Assembly (NCBI RefSeq): GCF_009193135.1
Contig: NZ_VUKC01000002.1
Location: forward strand, 186,001-250,000
Direction: 5' to 3'
DNA length: 64,000 nucleotides
DNA from: Georgenia satyanarayanai
GTDB taxonomy: Bacteria > Actinomycetota > Actinomycetes > Actinomycetales > Actinomycetaceae
Shown: positions 43,546-50,385 of the stretch, one piece after another
How the letters are laid out: every line of letters begins with the position of its first letter
How positions within the stretch are numbered: position 1 is the first letter of the stretch
Made by a program: the position numbers and the translations under genes
Notes under the pieces: generated by a model
Seen by the model: only the letters and a program-made list of their open reading frames with translations
What the model was told of the DNA's origin: nothing
Databases searched by the model: none

Positions 43546-43562
43546 CGGACACTCCGTGTCCG
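43546..43562. promoter_or_regulatory. Inverted repeat between the WYL regulator and small-protein genes
   Basis: Perfect 7-base arms CGGACAC and GTGTCCG around TCC, 17 bases upstream of the WYL start. A further TGTCCGG half-site lies at 43585-43591. Candidate autoregulatory operator. Confidence 0.45.
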
Positions 43563-43611
43563 GTACGCCTCCTAGCGTGAGAGATGTCCGGTTCACCTGG
43601 AGGGACGTCCC

Positions 43612-43809
43612 ATGGAACAGCACCTGCTCGACAGCTTCGCCGCCCACAGCGTCGGCACGACACTCGACGACTTCACCCGCCGCCAGCGCGTCCCGGCCGA
43701 CCGCGTCCGTCGACCACCGGCTCGCCGTCACCGGGCCACCCTGGCGGTGAGCACCACGCTGGGCGTGGCCGCCCCGACCCTCACCGCCCTCGCCCTCGTC
43801 ACCCGGTAG
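43612..43809 (+). CDS. Small protein A, paralogue of the 45843-45986 product
   Basis: 65 aa, basic, no cysteine. The first 35 residues match the small protein encoded after the MFS gene at 16 of 35 positions without gaps, including HLL at 4-6, AAHS at 10-13, G15, T17, DF at 20-21 and Q25, followed by an Arg/Pro patch. The last 20 residues here are hydrophobic (TTLGVAAPTLTALALVT) and could be a membrane or peripheral helix, which the paralogue lacks. ATG preceded by GGAGGGA. No family recognised. Confidence 0.6.
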   Translation: MEQHLLDSFAAHSVGTTLDDFTRRQRVPADRVRRPPARRHRATLAVSTTLGVAAPTLTALALVTR

Positions 43810-43827
43810 CGCGACGGGCACACGGCT

Positions 43828-43839
43828 CCTTGCGCAAGG
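43828..43839 (+). promoter_or_regulatory. CTTGYRCAAG operator upstream of the ArsR-like gene
   Basis: Perfect 12-base palindrome CCTTGCGCAAGG ending six bases before the TAGGGT -10. The same core recurs twice before the MFS gene. Confidence 0.6.
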
Positions 43840-43845
43840 GACGCT

Positions 43846-43851
43846 TAGGGT
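43846..43851 (+). promoter_or_regulatory. Leaderless -10 element for the ArsR-like regulator
   Basis: TAGGGT six bases upstream of the ATG at 43858 and six bases downstream of the palindrome. Confidence 0.58.
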
Positions 43852-43857
43852 GGCCCC

Positions 43858-44439
43858 ATGGCATCGCGCGAGCAGCAGCTCATCAACGAGCCCGAGCGCA
43901 TCCGCGCCCTCTCCCACCCCCTGCGCCTGCGCCTGCTCGACATCCTCGGGGAGCGGGGCGAGCTCACCGCCACCCAGTGCGCCGAGCTCACCGGGGAGTC
44001 GGTGGCGAGCTGCTCCTTCCACCTGCGCATGCTCGAGAAGTACGGCTTCATCGAGCGGGCCGAGGCGCGCGGCCGGGAGAAGCCGTGGCGGACGGTGTCC
44101 CGTGGCGGCTACGCCACCGAGGTCGACCCCGAGGTCCCGGGTTCCGTCCAGGCGACCGCCGAGCTCGCGCGTCTCACCTTCCAGCAGCGCGCCCAGGGGC
44201 TGTGGGCGGCGGTGGAGCGGCTCGGTGACGAGCCCCCGGAGTGGATCGGCGCCACCCGCCTCATGGGCGGCAGCTTCTGGGCCACCGCGGAGGAGGCCGC
44301 GGAGGTGGCCGACCAGATCCAGGAGCTGCTCGGGCGCTTCGAGGAGCGCGACGACCCCGCGCTGCGTCCCGAGGGGGCGCGCCGGGTCCGCGTCATGTCG
44401 ACGATCCACTCCGAGCCGCCCGCCCCGTCCGGCGCCTGA
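43858..44439 (+). CDS. ArsR-like (HTH_20) transcriptional regulator
   Basis: 193 aa. Winged helix at about residues 10-80: PERIRALSHPLRLRLLDIL, then TATQCAELTGESVASCSFHLRMLEKYGFIERAE as recognition region. The C-terminal half is a long helical ligand/dimer region. This architecture is common for regulators of drug exporters, and the next gene is an MFS exporter. The promoters of both genes carry the same palindrome at the same distance from TAGGGT, so this protein probably controls both. Confidence 0.83.
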   Translation: MASREQQLINEPERIRALSHPLRLRLLDILGERGELTATQCAELTGESVASCSFHLRMLEKYGFIERAEARGREKPWRTVSRGGYATEVDPEVPGSVQATAELARLTFQQRAQGLWAAVERLGDEPPEWIGATRLMGGSFWATAEEAAEVADQIQELLGRFEERDDPALRPEGARRVRVMSTIHSEPPAPSGA

Positions 44440-44509
44440 GCGCGCCCGCCCGAACTCCCGCCGCCTGCGGCCGGGAGCCTCTGCCATGCCGTCGCGCGTA
44501 CACAACACA

Positions 44510-44535
44510 CCTTGCACAAGATCCCTTGTGCAAGG
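44510..44535 (+). promoter_or_regulatory. Double CTTGYRCAAG operator upstream of the MFS gene
   Basis: Inverted repeat with perfect 11-base arms CCTTGCACAAG and CTTGTGCAAGG separated by ATCC. Each arm is itself a CTTGYRCAAG palindrome, so two dimers could bind. The right arm ends six bases before TAGGGT, the same geometry as at 43828. Confidence 0.65.
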
Positions 44536-44541
44536 TTCCTT

Positions 44542-44547
44542 TAGGGT
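44542..44547 (+). promoter_or_regulatory. -10 element of the MFS promoter
   Basis: TAGGGT, giving a leader of roughly 35 bases before the ATG at 44589, which has an AAGGA ribosome site. Confidence 0.5.
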
Positions 44548-44588
44548 CTAAAGTCGGTCGTGCCGGATCAAGAGAGAAGGACGGACCG

Positions 44589-45830
44589 ATGGTCGAGCTC
44601 GCCAGCCCGCAGCGTCAGCGCGGCCCCGCAGCGCTGCGTCGGCCCGGCTTCCGGCAGCTCACGGTCGCGTGGGTCTTCACCAACGCCGCCGACAGCGCGC
44701 TGTGGCTCGTGCTCGCCGTGTGGGTCAAGGACCTCACCGGCTCCGACGGCGCCGCCGCCTCGGTCTTCGTCGCCCTCGGGCTGCCGACGCTCCTCGCCCC
44801 CTTCATCGGGCATCTCGCGGACCGCGTCTCCCGCAAGGCCCTGCTCGCCGCGGGCAACGGCCTCATGGTCCCGGCGGTCCTCGCCCTCCTCCTCGTCGGC
44901 GACGCCGGTGACGTCTGGCTCGTCTACGTCGTCACCTTCCTCTACGGGGCGATGGGCTACGTCACCGCCTCCGCCCAGTCCGGGCTCGTGCGCGACCTCC
45001 TGGACGACGACGAGCTCGCCGGTGGCAACGGTCTCCTCTCGACGGTGGACCAGGCCTTCCGTCTCGTCTCCCCGCTCCTCGGCACCGCGCTGTACGTCGT
45101 GGCCGGCCCGCTCGCCGTCATCGCACTCACCGGGACGTGCTTCGCGATCACCGCCGCGCTCCTCACCCGGGTCGAGGTCGTCGAGACGCCACCCGAGCCG
45201 ACGACGGACACCCGGTTCTGGTCGGAGCTGGCAGGCGGCCTGCGCCACCTGCTCGCCACCGCGCCGCTCGGTGCGCTCACCGTCGCCCTCGCCGTCGCCA
45301 CGGGTGCGACTGGGCTCGTCAACGTCGCCGTCTTCCCGCTCATGGAGCAGGGACTGGGCGTGGACCCGGCCCTGCTCGGGATCTTCGTCAGCCTCCAGGG
45401 GGTCGGCGCCGTCGTCGGTGGACTCACCGCCGCGCGGGTCCTCGGCCGCGTCGGCGAGGCGCGGGCCGTGGCCGGCGGGCTCGCCACCATGGCACTGGGC
45501 ATGGCGCCGCTGCTCCTCGTCGGCGGCCTCGACGCCCCCGCGGTGGTGACGCTCACCGTCGCAGCCGCCGGCCTCGCCGTGCTCGGGCTCGGTGTCCCGT
45601 GGGCGATCGTCGCCTTCATCACCCTGCGTCAGCGGATGACGCCGGCCCGTCTCCAGGGCCGGGTGTCCGCCGCGACGAACATCGCGCTCAACCTGCCCCA
45701 GACCCTCGTCACGCTCGGCGCGGCGGCGGTGGTCGGTGCCGTCGACTACCGCGTCCTCGTCGCCGTGACCGTCGCCGGCGTCCTCGCCGCCTCTGCGCTC
45801 GCCCTGCGCGCCGCCCGCCCCACCCCCTGA
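44589..45830 (+). CDS. MFS transporter
   Basis: Twelve-helix major-facilitator exporter of 413 aa. The loop 2-3 motif GHLADRVSRKALL is clear. It resembles the MFS_3/enterobactin-exporter-like and macrolide-exporter-like branches in layout. Substrate unknown. It lies under the double CTTGYRCAAG operator and is followed after 12 bases by a small-protein gene, probably in the same transcript. Confidence 0.84.
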   Translation: MVELASPQRQRGPAALRRPGFRQLTVAWVFTNAADSALWLVLAVWVKDLTGSDGAAASVFVALGLPTLLAPFIGHLADRVSRKALLAAGNGLMVPAVLALLLVGDAGDVWLVYVVTFLYGAMGYVTASAQSGLVRDLLDDDELAGGNGLLSTVDQAFRLVSPLLGTALYVVAGPLAVIALTGTCFAITAALLTRVEVVETPPEPTTDTRFWSELAGGLRHLLATAPLGALTVALAVATGATGLVNVAVFPLMEQGLGVDPALLGIFVSLQGVGAVVGGLTAARVLGRVGEARAVAGGLATMALGMAPLLLVGGLDAPAVVTLTVAAAGLAVLGLGVPWAIVAFITLRQRMTPARLQGRVSAATNIALNLPQTLVTLGAAAVVGAVDYRVLVAVTVAGVLAASALALRAARPTP

Positions 45831-45842
45831 GAGGAACTCGTC

Positions 45843-45986
45843 ATGAACCCCCACCTGCTCCACGACCTCGCCGCCCACAGCTCGGGCCGGACGATGGCGG
45901 ACTTCGCCCTCGTCCAGCACCTCGCCCCGAGCCGGCCCCGCAAGCCGCGCACGACCATCGGCTGGCCGGGCCGTCGGCGCCGCTGA
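45843..45986 (+). CDS. Small protein B, paralogue of the 43612-43809 product
   Basis: 47 aa: starts MNPHLLHDLAAHSSG, contains TMADFALVQ and ends in an Arg/Pro-rich basic tail. The ATG is preceded by GAGAGGAAC and lies 12 bases after the MFS stop. It shares 16 of its first 35 positions with the product at 43612. The conserved core HLL-x3-AAHS-x-G-x-T-x2-DF-x3-Q suggests a short amphipathic helix with a basic tail. Function unknown. Confidence 0.6.
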   Translation: MNPHLLHDLAAHSSGRTMADFALVQHLAPSRPRKPRTTIGWPGRRRR

Positions 45987-46021
45987 CGAAAATCCGTCAT
46001 CCGGGCTCGCACCCGGCCACC

Positions 46022-46078
46022 ACCCTGGCACCTCGGCCCGGACGACACCCTGAGGGCGCTCCAGGGTCGGACCAGGGT
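46022..46078. promoter_or_regulatory. Four ACCCTG/CAGGGT half-sites upstream of the DedA gene
   Basis: ACCCTG at 46022-46027 and 46047-46052, CAGGGT at 46062-46067 and 46073-46078. The inner pair can form a hairpin around AGGGCGCTC. Could be an operator pair or part of a terminator after small protein B. Confidence 0.35.
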
Positions 46079-46110
46079 CACCCCGGATACCGACCACCGC
46101 CCACTCACGA

Positions 46111-46116
46111 TTCGCT
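46111..46116 (+). promoter_or_regulatory. Possible leaderless -10 element for the DedA gene
   Basis: TTCGCT six bases upstream of the ATG at 46123; a weak match to the hexamer. Confidence 0.35.
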
Positions 46117-46122
46117 GGGACC

Positions 46123-46812
46123 ATGCCGGACCTCATCACCGCGCTGCCCGAGGCGTTCAGCCCCACGCTCCTCGCCCTCGGCGCCCTGCTCGCCCTGGCC
46201 GAGTCCGTTCTCGGCCTGGGGGTGCTCGTGCCGGGCGAGCTCGGCGTGCTCGTGCTCGGCGCGGCGGCGCGGACACCGGTCCAGGTGCTCCTCGCGCTCG
46301 TCGTCGTCACGCTCGCCGCCTCCCTCGCCGACCACGTCGGCTACGTCGTCGGGCGGCGCTACGGCACCCGGCTGCGCGGCTCGCGCGCGGTGCGCCGGAT
46401 CGGCACCGCGCACTGGGACGGCGCGGCACGGCTGGCACGGAGACGCGGTGCGAGCGCGCTCGTCGTCAGCCGGCTGCTCCCCCTCGTCCGGACGCTGATG
46501 CCGGCCGCGGCGGGTGCCGCCCAGATGCGCTACCACCGCTTCCTCGCCGGGTCGCTCGCCGGCAGCCTCCTGTGGGCCGCCCTGTGGCTGGGCGCCGGTG
46601 GGCTGGCCGGCCAGGCGCTGCCGGCGGTCGCGACCTCCCTCGGCACAGCGGGCTGGGTCGTGCTCGCGGCGATCGTCCTCACCGCGGGGCTGCTCGTGCT
46701 GCACCGCCGGACCCGCGCTCGTGTCCGTGCCCGTGCTGCGACGGTCACCGCGCCCGATCCGTGCCCGGCCGAGCCGGTGCCGGCCGAGCGGGTGCTCGAG
46801 GGAGCCTGCTGA
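46123..46812 (+). CDS. DedA family membrane protein
   Basis: 229 aa, DedA/SNARE-associated (VTT) family. Landmarks: EsVLGLGVLVPGELGVL near the N terminus, ADHVGYVVGRRYG, and VSRLLPLVRTLMPAAAGAAQM followed by FLAGSLAGSLLWA. Some family members flip phosphatidylethanolamine or undecaprenyl phosphate. Ends in a basic and then acidic tail. Converges on the GNAT gene, two bases apart. Confidence 0.85.
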   Translation: MPDLITALPEAFSPTLLALGALLALAESVLGLGVLVPGELGVLVLGAAARTPVQVLLALVVVTLAASLADHVGYVVGRRYGTRLRGSRAVRRIGTAHWDGAARLARRRGASALVVSRLLPLVRTLMPAAAGAAQMRYHRFLAGSLAGSLLWAALWLGAGGLAGQALPAVATSLGTAGWVVLAAIVLTAGLLVLHRRTRARVRARAATVTAPDPCPAEPVPAERVLEGAC

Positions 46813-46814
46813 GC

Positions 46815-47273
46815 TCAGCCGAGCTCGCGGACGAGGAGCAGCCCCGCACCGTCGGCGACGGCCCGCCGCGCACCGGTCCCGCGGTAGCCGAGGCGCTCGT
46901 AGAGGCGGCAGGCGTCGCGGTTGTCCCCCGCCACGACGATCGCGGCCGCGGTGCCACCGCGCTCGCGCACCCGTTGCTCGGCGGCCGCGACGAGCCGGCT
47001 GCCGATGCCCTCGCCGCGCCGCGTCGGCACGACCTCGAGCGAGCCGATCTCCGCGACGGGGCCGCGACCGTCGACGGGCAGCCCGGTCCAGCGGACGACG
47101 GCGGTCCCCACCGGCTCCTCCCCGTCCCAGGCCGCGAGGAAGGTCCGCCGCCCGGCAGCGGCGTTGGCGAGCTGGCGCGCGTGGTCACCGGGCAGCGCCC
47201 GCTCGAGCAGAGGCACGTCCGCGGGCATGACGTCGCGGACCTTCACGCGCTCCACGCCCGACTCGTTGTCCAC
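46815..47273 (-). CDS. GNAT family N-acetyltransferase
   Basis: 152 aa. The acetyl-CoA-binding segment is LEVVPTRRGEGIGSRLVAAAE and the C-terminal CRLYERLGYRG is typical. I start at the GTG at 47273 (VDNESGVERVKVRDV), because CACACT lies six bases upstream; the open frame extends further but that part is not GNAT-like. Divergent from the XRE gene. Substrate unknown. Confidence 0.8.
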   Translation of the reverse strand: MDNESGVERVKVRDVMPADVPLLERALPGDHARQLANAAAGRRTFLAAWDGEEPVGTAVVRWTGLPVDGRGPVAEIGSLEVVPTRRGEGIGSRLVAAAEQRVRERGGTAAAIVVAGDNRDACRLYERLGYRGTGARRAVADGAGLLLVRELG

Positions 47274-47279
47274 AGGGAC

Positions 47280-47285
47280 AGTGTG
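47280..47285 (-). promoter_or_regulatory. Leaderless -10 element for the GNAT gene
   Basis: CACACT on the minus strand, six bases upstream of the GTG at 47273. Confidence 0.48.
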
Positions 47286-47354
47286 CCGGGCCTCGTCCAC
47301 CGTTCGCACCGCCACCCCGCGTCCCCGGAGGACGACGTTGCCACCGTGGTGGGC

Positions 47355-47840
47355 ATGGTGGCCAGCGAACCGACCGTGCCCTTCGACGAACAGGTCGGCC
47401 TGGCCCTGCGGAGCTACCGCCGGGAGCATGGCCTGAGCCAGCGCGCGTTCGCCGAGAAGATCGACGTAGCACCGGCGACGCTCGCCCGCCTCGAACGCTC
47501 GGCGCTCTCGTGCTCGCTCGAGACGCTCGTCCGCCTGCTGGCGGCGACCGGCCACTCGCTGGCCGTCGTCGACGCCGACGGACAGACGGTCACCACGTGG
47601 GACGAGACCGACCTGCGCGCCCGGGACCGCTCGGGTCGCCGCTTCCCCGCGAACCGGAAGGTCAAGCCGCTACGCGTGCAGTCAGCCGGCGGTCCCCAGT
47701 GGTGGCTCTACCACGAGTTCTTCGGCACCGGGGAGTGCGGTCCGCAGCCCCGGTGGACCGCCGAGGGCCTCAGCTCCAGCGCACGGTTCGGCAGGAAGCC
47801 ACGACCCAGGGCGCCGGGCGAGGAGCCACGCTGGCGATGA
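47355..47840 (+). CDS. XRE family helix-turn-helix protein
   Basis: 161 aa. HTH at about residues 12-65 (LRSYRREHGLSQRAFAEKIDVAPATLARLE). The second half is an unrecognised basic domain with Trp-rich GGPQWWLYHEFF. Such XRE proteins often regulate nearby genes; the divergent GNAT gene is the obvious candidate. A CACCGT seven bases upstream of the ATG may be its -10 element. Confidence 0.76.
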   Translation: MVASEPTVPFDEQVGLALRSYRREHGLSQRAFAEKIDVAPATLARLERSALSCSLETLVRLLAATGHSLAVVDADGQTVTTWDETDLRARDRSGRRFPANRKVKPLRVQSAGGPQWWLYHEFFGTGECGPQPRWTAEGLSSSARFGRKPRPRAPGEEPRWR

Positions 47841-47909
47841 CCCGTCGCCGCGCCCAGGTCATCCAGCCCTGAGACGGCCTCCGGGACGGGGAGAGGGAGA
47901 CGTGGTCGC

Positions 47910-47952
47910 GAGACGTGAGATTGCTCCGCCTCATGGTGCAATCTCACGTCTC
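47910..47952. repeat. Perfect 15-bp inverted repeat between convergent genes
   Basis: Arms at 47910-47924 and 47938-47952 (GAGACGTGAGATTGC and its complement) enclose a 13-base loop. It lies 70 bases beyond the XRE stop and 151 before the mutarotase stop, so it may be a bidirectional terminator or REP-like element. The rest of 47841-48102 is GC-rich with a short CGTCGGGCGTCGGGC run; no gene is supported. Confidence 0.7.
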
Positions 47953-48102
47953 CGGACAACGTCACCCCCGCGGGTAGCGCATGGCCGCCGCCGTGGTCTG
48001 CAGCGCGGCCGCGCGGGACGCCGAACTCGCGGCGCAGCGGGTCAGGCAGCACCGGGCGACCGGCACCCGGCGTCGGGGCCGGGCGTCGGGCGTCGGGCGC
48101 CC

Positions 48103-48999
48103 CTAGCGGGTGACGGCGTAGCGGGCGGTCATGGCGTGCCGCTCGCCCGGCGCGAGGGTGATCGCGGCGTCGAGGGCGTTGGCCGTCTCGACGCACACCA
48201 TCGTCGGCCACTCGTCGTCGCCGTAGTCGGGCATCGTGGCGGCCTTCTCCGCCCACGGGTTCCACACGACGGTGTGGGCCGAACCGTCCTTGTCGATCCC
48301 GATGCGGCGGCCGGCGGGCTCGTCGACGACGACGGCGGTCCCCGCGCTGTCGTAGACGCGGTCCGTCTCGGCGGTGAAGGTGACGTCCCCGTGCTGGGTG
48401 ACGAGCTCGGGGCCGCCGCCGGCCGCCTTGTCGAGGTAGGTGGCGCCGTCCACCCCCTGGACCGTCGTCGTCCGCGCGTCCGCGACGGCGAGGTAGGTGT
48501 GCAGCGCCTCCTCGTAGGAGATCTCGCTCTCGCCGGTGTTCTCCACGGTCAGCGCGAGGGTGAGCTCGCGGCCGAAGGTGACGGCGTAGGTGGCGGTGAA
48601 GGGGTGCGGCCAGGCCGCGGCGGCGGGGACGTCAGCGACGTCGGCGGCGGTGAGCTCGAAGGTGAGGGTGACCACGCCGCCGTCGTGCTCCTCGGCGCCG
48701 ACGAGCCGCCACGGTGCCAGCCGCGCGAAGCCGTGCGCGGGCGGGGCGAGTCCCGGCTCGCGCCCGGTCCCGAACCACGGGAAGCAGATCGGCACACCGC
48801 CACGGATGGCCTGACCGGGCGTGAAGCGGGAGGAGCCGCTCACCCACAGGACGGGGTCGGCACCGGCGGGCGTCCACGCGGTGACGTGGGCGCCGTGGAG
48901 GTACACCTCTCCGGTGACGAGGGCGGTGGCCACCCGCAGGACGGGCAGGCCCCCCTCCCCATCGGCGGCGGTGACGGAGTCGGGCAGCGCGATGCTCAT
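48103..48999 (-). CDS. D-hexose-6-phosphate mutarotase (YeaD-like aldose epimerase)
   Basis: 298 aa, galactose-mutarotase fold. Family landmarks: HGAHVTAWTPAG, FTPGQAIRGGVPICFPWFG, PAHGFARLAPWRL with a catalytic His, and VVWNPWAEKAATMPDYGDDEWPTMVCVE with the catalytic Glu near the end. It interconverts alpha and beta hexose 6-phosphates. ATG overlaps the CDGSH stop (ATGA). A TAGCGT at 49006-49011 is spaced as a leaderless -10 but lies inside the CDGSH gene and may be chance. Confidence 0.87.
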   Translation of the reverse strand: MSIALPDSVTAADGEGGLPVLRVATALVTGEVYLHGAHVTAWTPAGADPVLWVSGSSRFTPGQAIRGGVPICFPWFGTGREPGLAPPAHGFARLAPWRLVGAEEHDGGVVTLTFELTAADVADVPAAAAWPHPFTATYAVTFGRELTLALTVENTGESEISYEEALHTYLAVADARTTTVQGVDGATYLDKAAGGGPELVTQHGDVTFTAETDRVYDSAGTAVVVDEPAGRRIGIDKDGSAHTVVWNPWAEKAATMPDYGDDEWPTMVCVETANALDAAITLAPGERHAMTARYAVTR

Positions 49000-49226
49000 G
49001 GCCTGACGCTACCGGGCTCCTCCGTGCAGAAGCCCACGAGCTTGTGGCTGCCGTCGCACAGCGGCTTGATCGTCGAGGCCCCGCAGCGGCACAGCGCCAC
49101 GGTCTTGCGGGTCCGCGGCATCGCCCGGCCCTCGACGTCGAGGATCGTCGCGTCCCCGCGCACGATGAGCGGTCCGTTGGGGTAGGCGGTGATCGTCACC
49201 TCGTCGTGCCCGTCGCGGTCACTCAC
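48996..49226 (-). CDS. CDGSH iron-sulfur domain protein
   Basis: 76 aa. The [2Fe-2S] ligands are in CRCGASTIKPLCDGSHK (Cys3-His1). The upstream part has VTITAYPNGPLIVRGDA, as in mitoNEET-type bacterial proteins. It may transfer an electron or cluster. GTG start overlapping the diiron-protein stop, and its own stop overlapping the mutarotase start, so all three are one operon. Confidence 0.9.
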   Translation of the reverse strand: MSDRDGHDEVTITAYPNGPLIVRGDATILDVEGRAMPRTRKTVALCRCGASTIKPLCDGSHKLVGFCTEEPGSVRP

Positions 49227-50302
49227 GCGGCCGCCTCCCCGGCGAGCGGGCGGACGAGGGAGGACGCGCCGGCCTTCCAGGACCGGAGGATGTGCTCGCC
49301 CATCGCACCGTCGACGGCGAGGCATGCCGCGGCGCCGAACATGATGTCGGCGGTGAGCTCGGGCCGGTCCTCGGCCAGTGCCCCCGCGAGGTCGCGGGCG
49401 GCGATCTGCTCGTGGACGGCGTCGGCCTCCACGTGCTCGTCGAAGTAGTGGGAGACCTCCTCCGGGATGCCGTGGCGGCGCATGCCGTCGGCGTACAGGC
49501 GGCAGGGGATCGAGGCGGTCATCTCGTAGGCGGCGAGGTGCCCGACGATCGCGCCGAGGAAGCGGCGGCTGAGCCCGAACATCGACATGAGGTTGAAGGA
49601 GGCGAGGGTGATCGCCGGGACATGGTCGACGTAGGTGCCGTACTCCGCGCTCAGGCCCATCCCGCGCAGGGTGCGGGCGTAGAGGTGCTGGTGGACGCGC
49701 TCGGGGTGCCCGCCGCCGTACTCGTCGGCCTGGATCTCCACGAGCGCCGCCTTGGCGCGGCCGGTGAGCCGCGGGATCGCCCACGTGTGGGGGTCGGCCT
49801 CGCGCAGCGTGTAGACGCTGCGCTGGACGAGCATCTCGACGACCTGCTCGCGGCTCGCTCTCTTCGCCACGAACTTCGCCAGCGAGGGCCCGCTCGGCTC
49901 CGCGGTGAGGGCGAAGAGCGCGTCGGCGACGGCGGGGACCGTCGGCTCGGGGGTCGGTGGCACGGGGACCTGCTCGCGCAGCGCCGCCTCGAAGGCCGCC
50001 TCGAGGTCGCCGCGCAGGCGCACGAGCTCGGGGCTCCACTCGTGCTCGGCGCCGAGCTGGTCGAAGGTGCCGTAGCTCAGCGCGTAGAGGATGAGGAGGC
50101 TGAGCTGGATGTCGTCGTCACGCACGGCGTCGGTGGTGCGTGCGGCAGCCGCCCGGCCGAGGTTCTCCAGCGCCCCCGGGTCAGCCCCGCGCAGGAGCAC
50201 GTCGAGGAGCGTCGCACTCACCGTGCCGCGGGGCGTGACGGGCAGGGCCGACGCCTCCGTCGCGGGCTCGGCGGGGGCGTACGACGTGACGGCGCTGTTC
50301 AC
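49223..50302 (-). CDS. Heme-oxygenase-like diiron (iron-containing redox enzyme) protein
   Basis: 359 aa, all-helical. The C-terminal 220 residues match the heme-oxygenase-like diiron family: EIQADEYGGGHPERVHQHLY, AAYEMTASIPCRLYADG and YFDEHVEADAVHEQ supply Glu, Asp and His ligands in order. Members include N-oxygenases and decarboxylases of natural-product pathways, but the branch with a CDGSH partner has no known reaction to me. GTG start behind AAGGAG. Coupled to the CDGSH gene by GTGA, which could be its electron donor. Confidence 0.78.
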   Translation of the reverse strand: MNSAVTSYAPAEPATEASALPVTPRGTVSATLLDVLLRGADPGALENLGRAAAARTTDAVRDDDIQLSLLILYALSYGTFDQLGAEHEWSPELVRLRGDLEAAFEAALREQVPVPPTPEPTVPAVADALFALTAEPSGPSLAKFVAKRASREQVVEMLVQRSVYTLREADPHTWAIPRLTGRAKAALVEIQADEYGGGHPERVHQHLYARTLRGMGLSAEYGTYVDHVPAITLASFNLMSMFGLSRRFLGAIVGHLAAYEMTASIPCRLYADGMRRHGIPEEVSHYFDEHVEADAVHEQIAARDLAGALAEDRPELTADIMFGAAACLAVDGAMGEHILRSWKAGASSLVRPLAGEAAA

Positions 50303-50385
50303 CAGTGGGCTCTCCTTCGCGGGTCCACCGGGATCCGTCCCGGTGCGACCCGAGAGTGCCACCGGTGCCAGGTGCCTGCATCTTG

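Noticed and set aside
47980-48105. Possible 41-residue open frame starting ATGGCC
   Set aside because: No ribosome site, no -10 element at leaderless distance, and a composition like the surrounding non-coding DNA.
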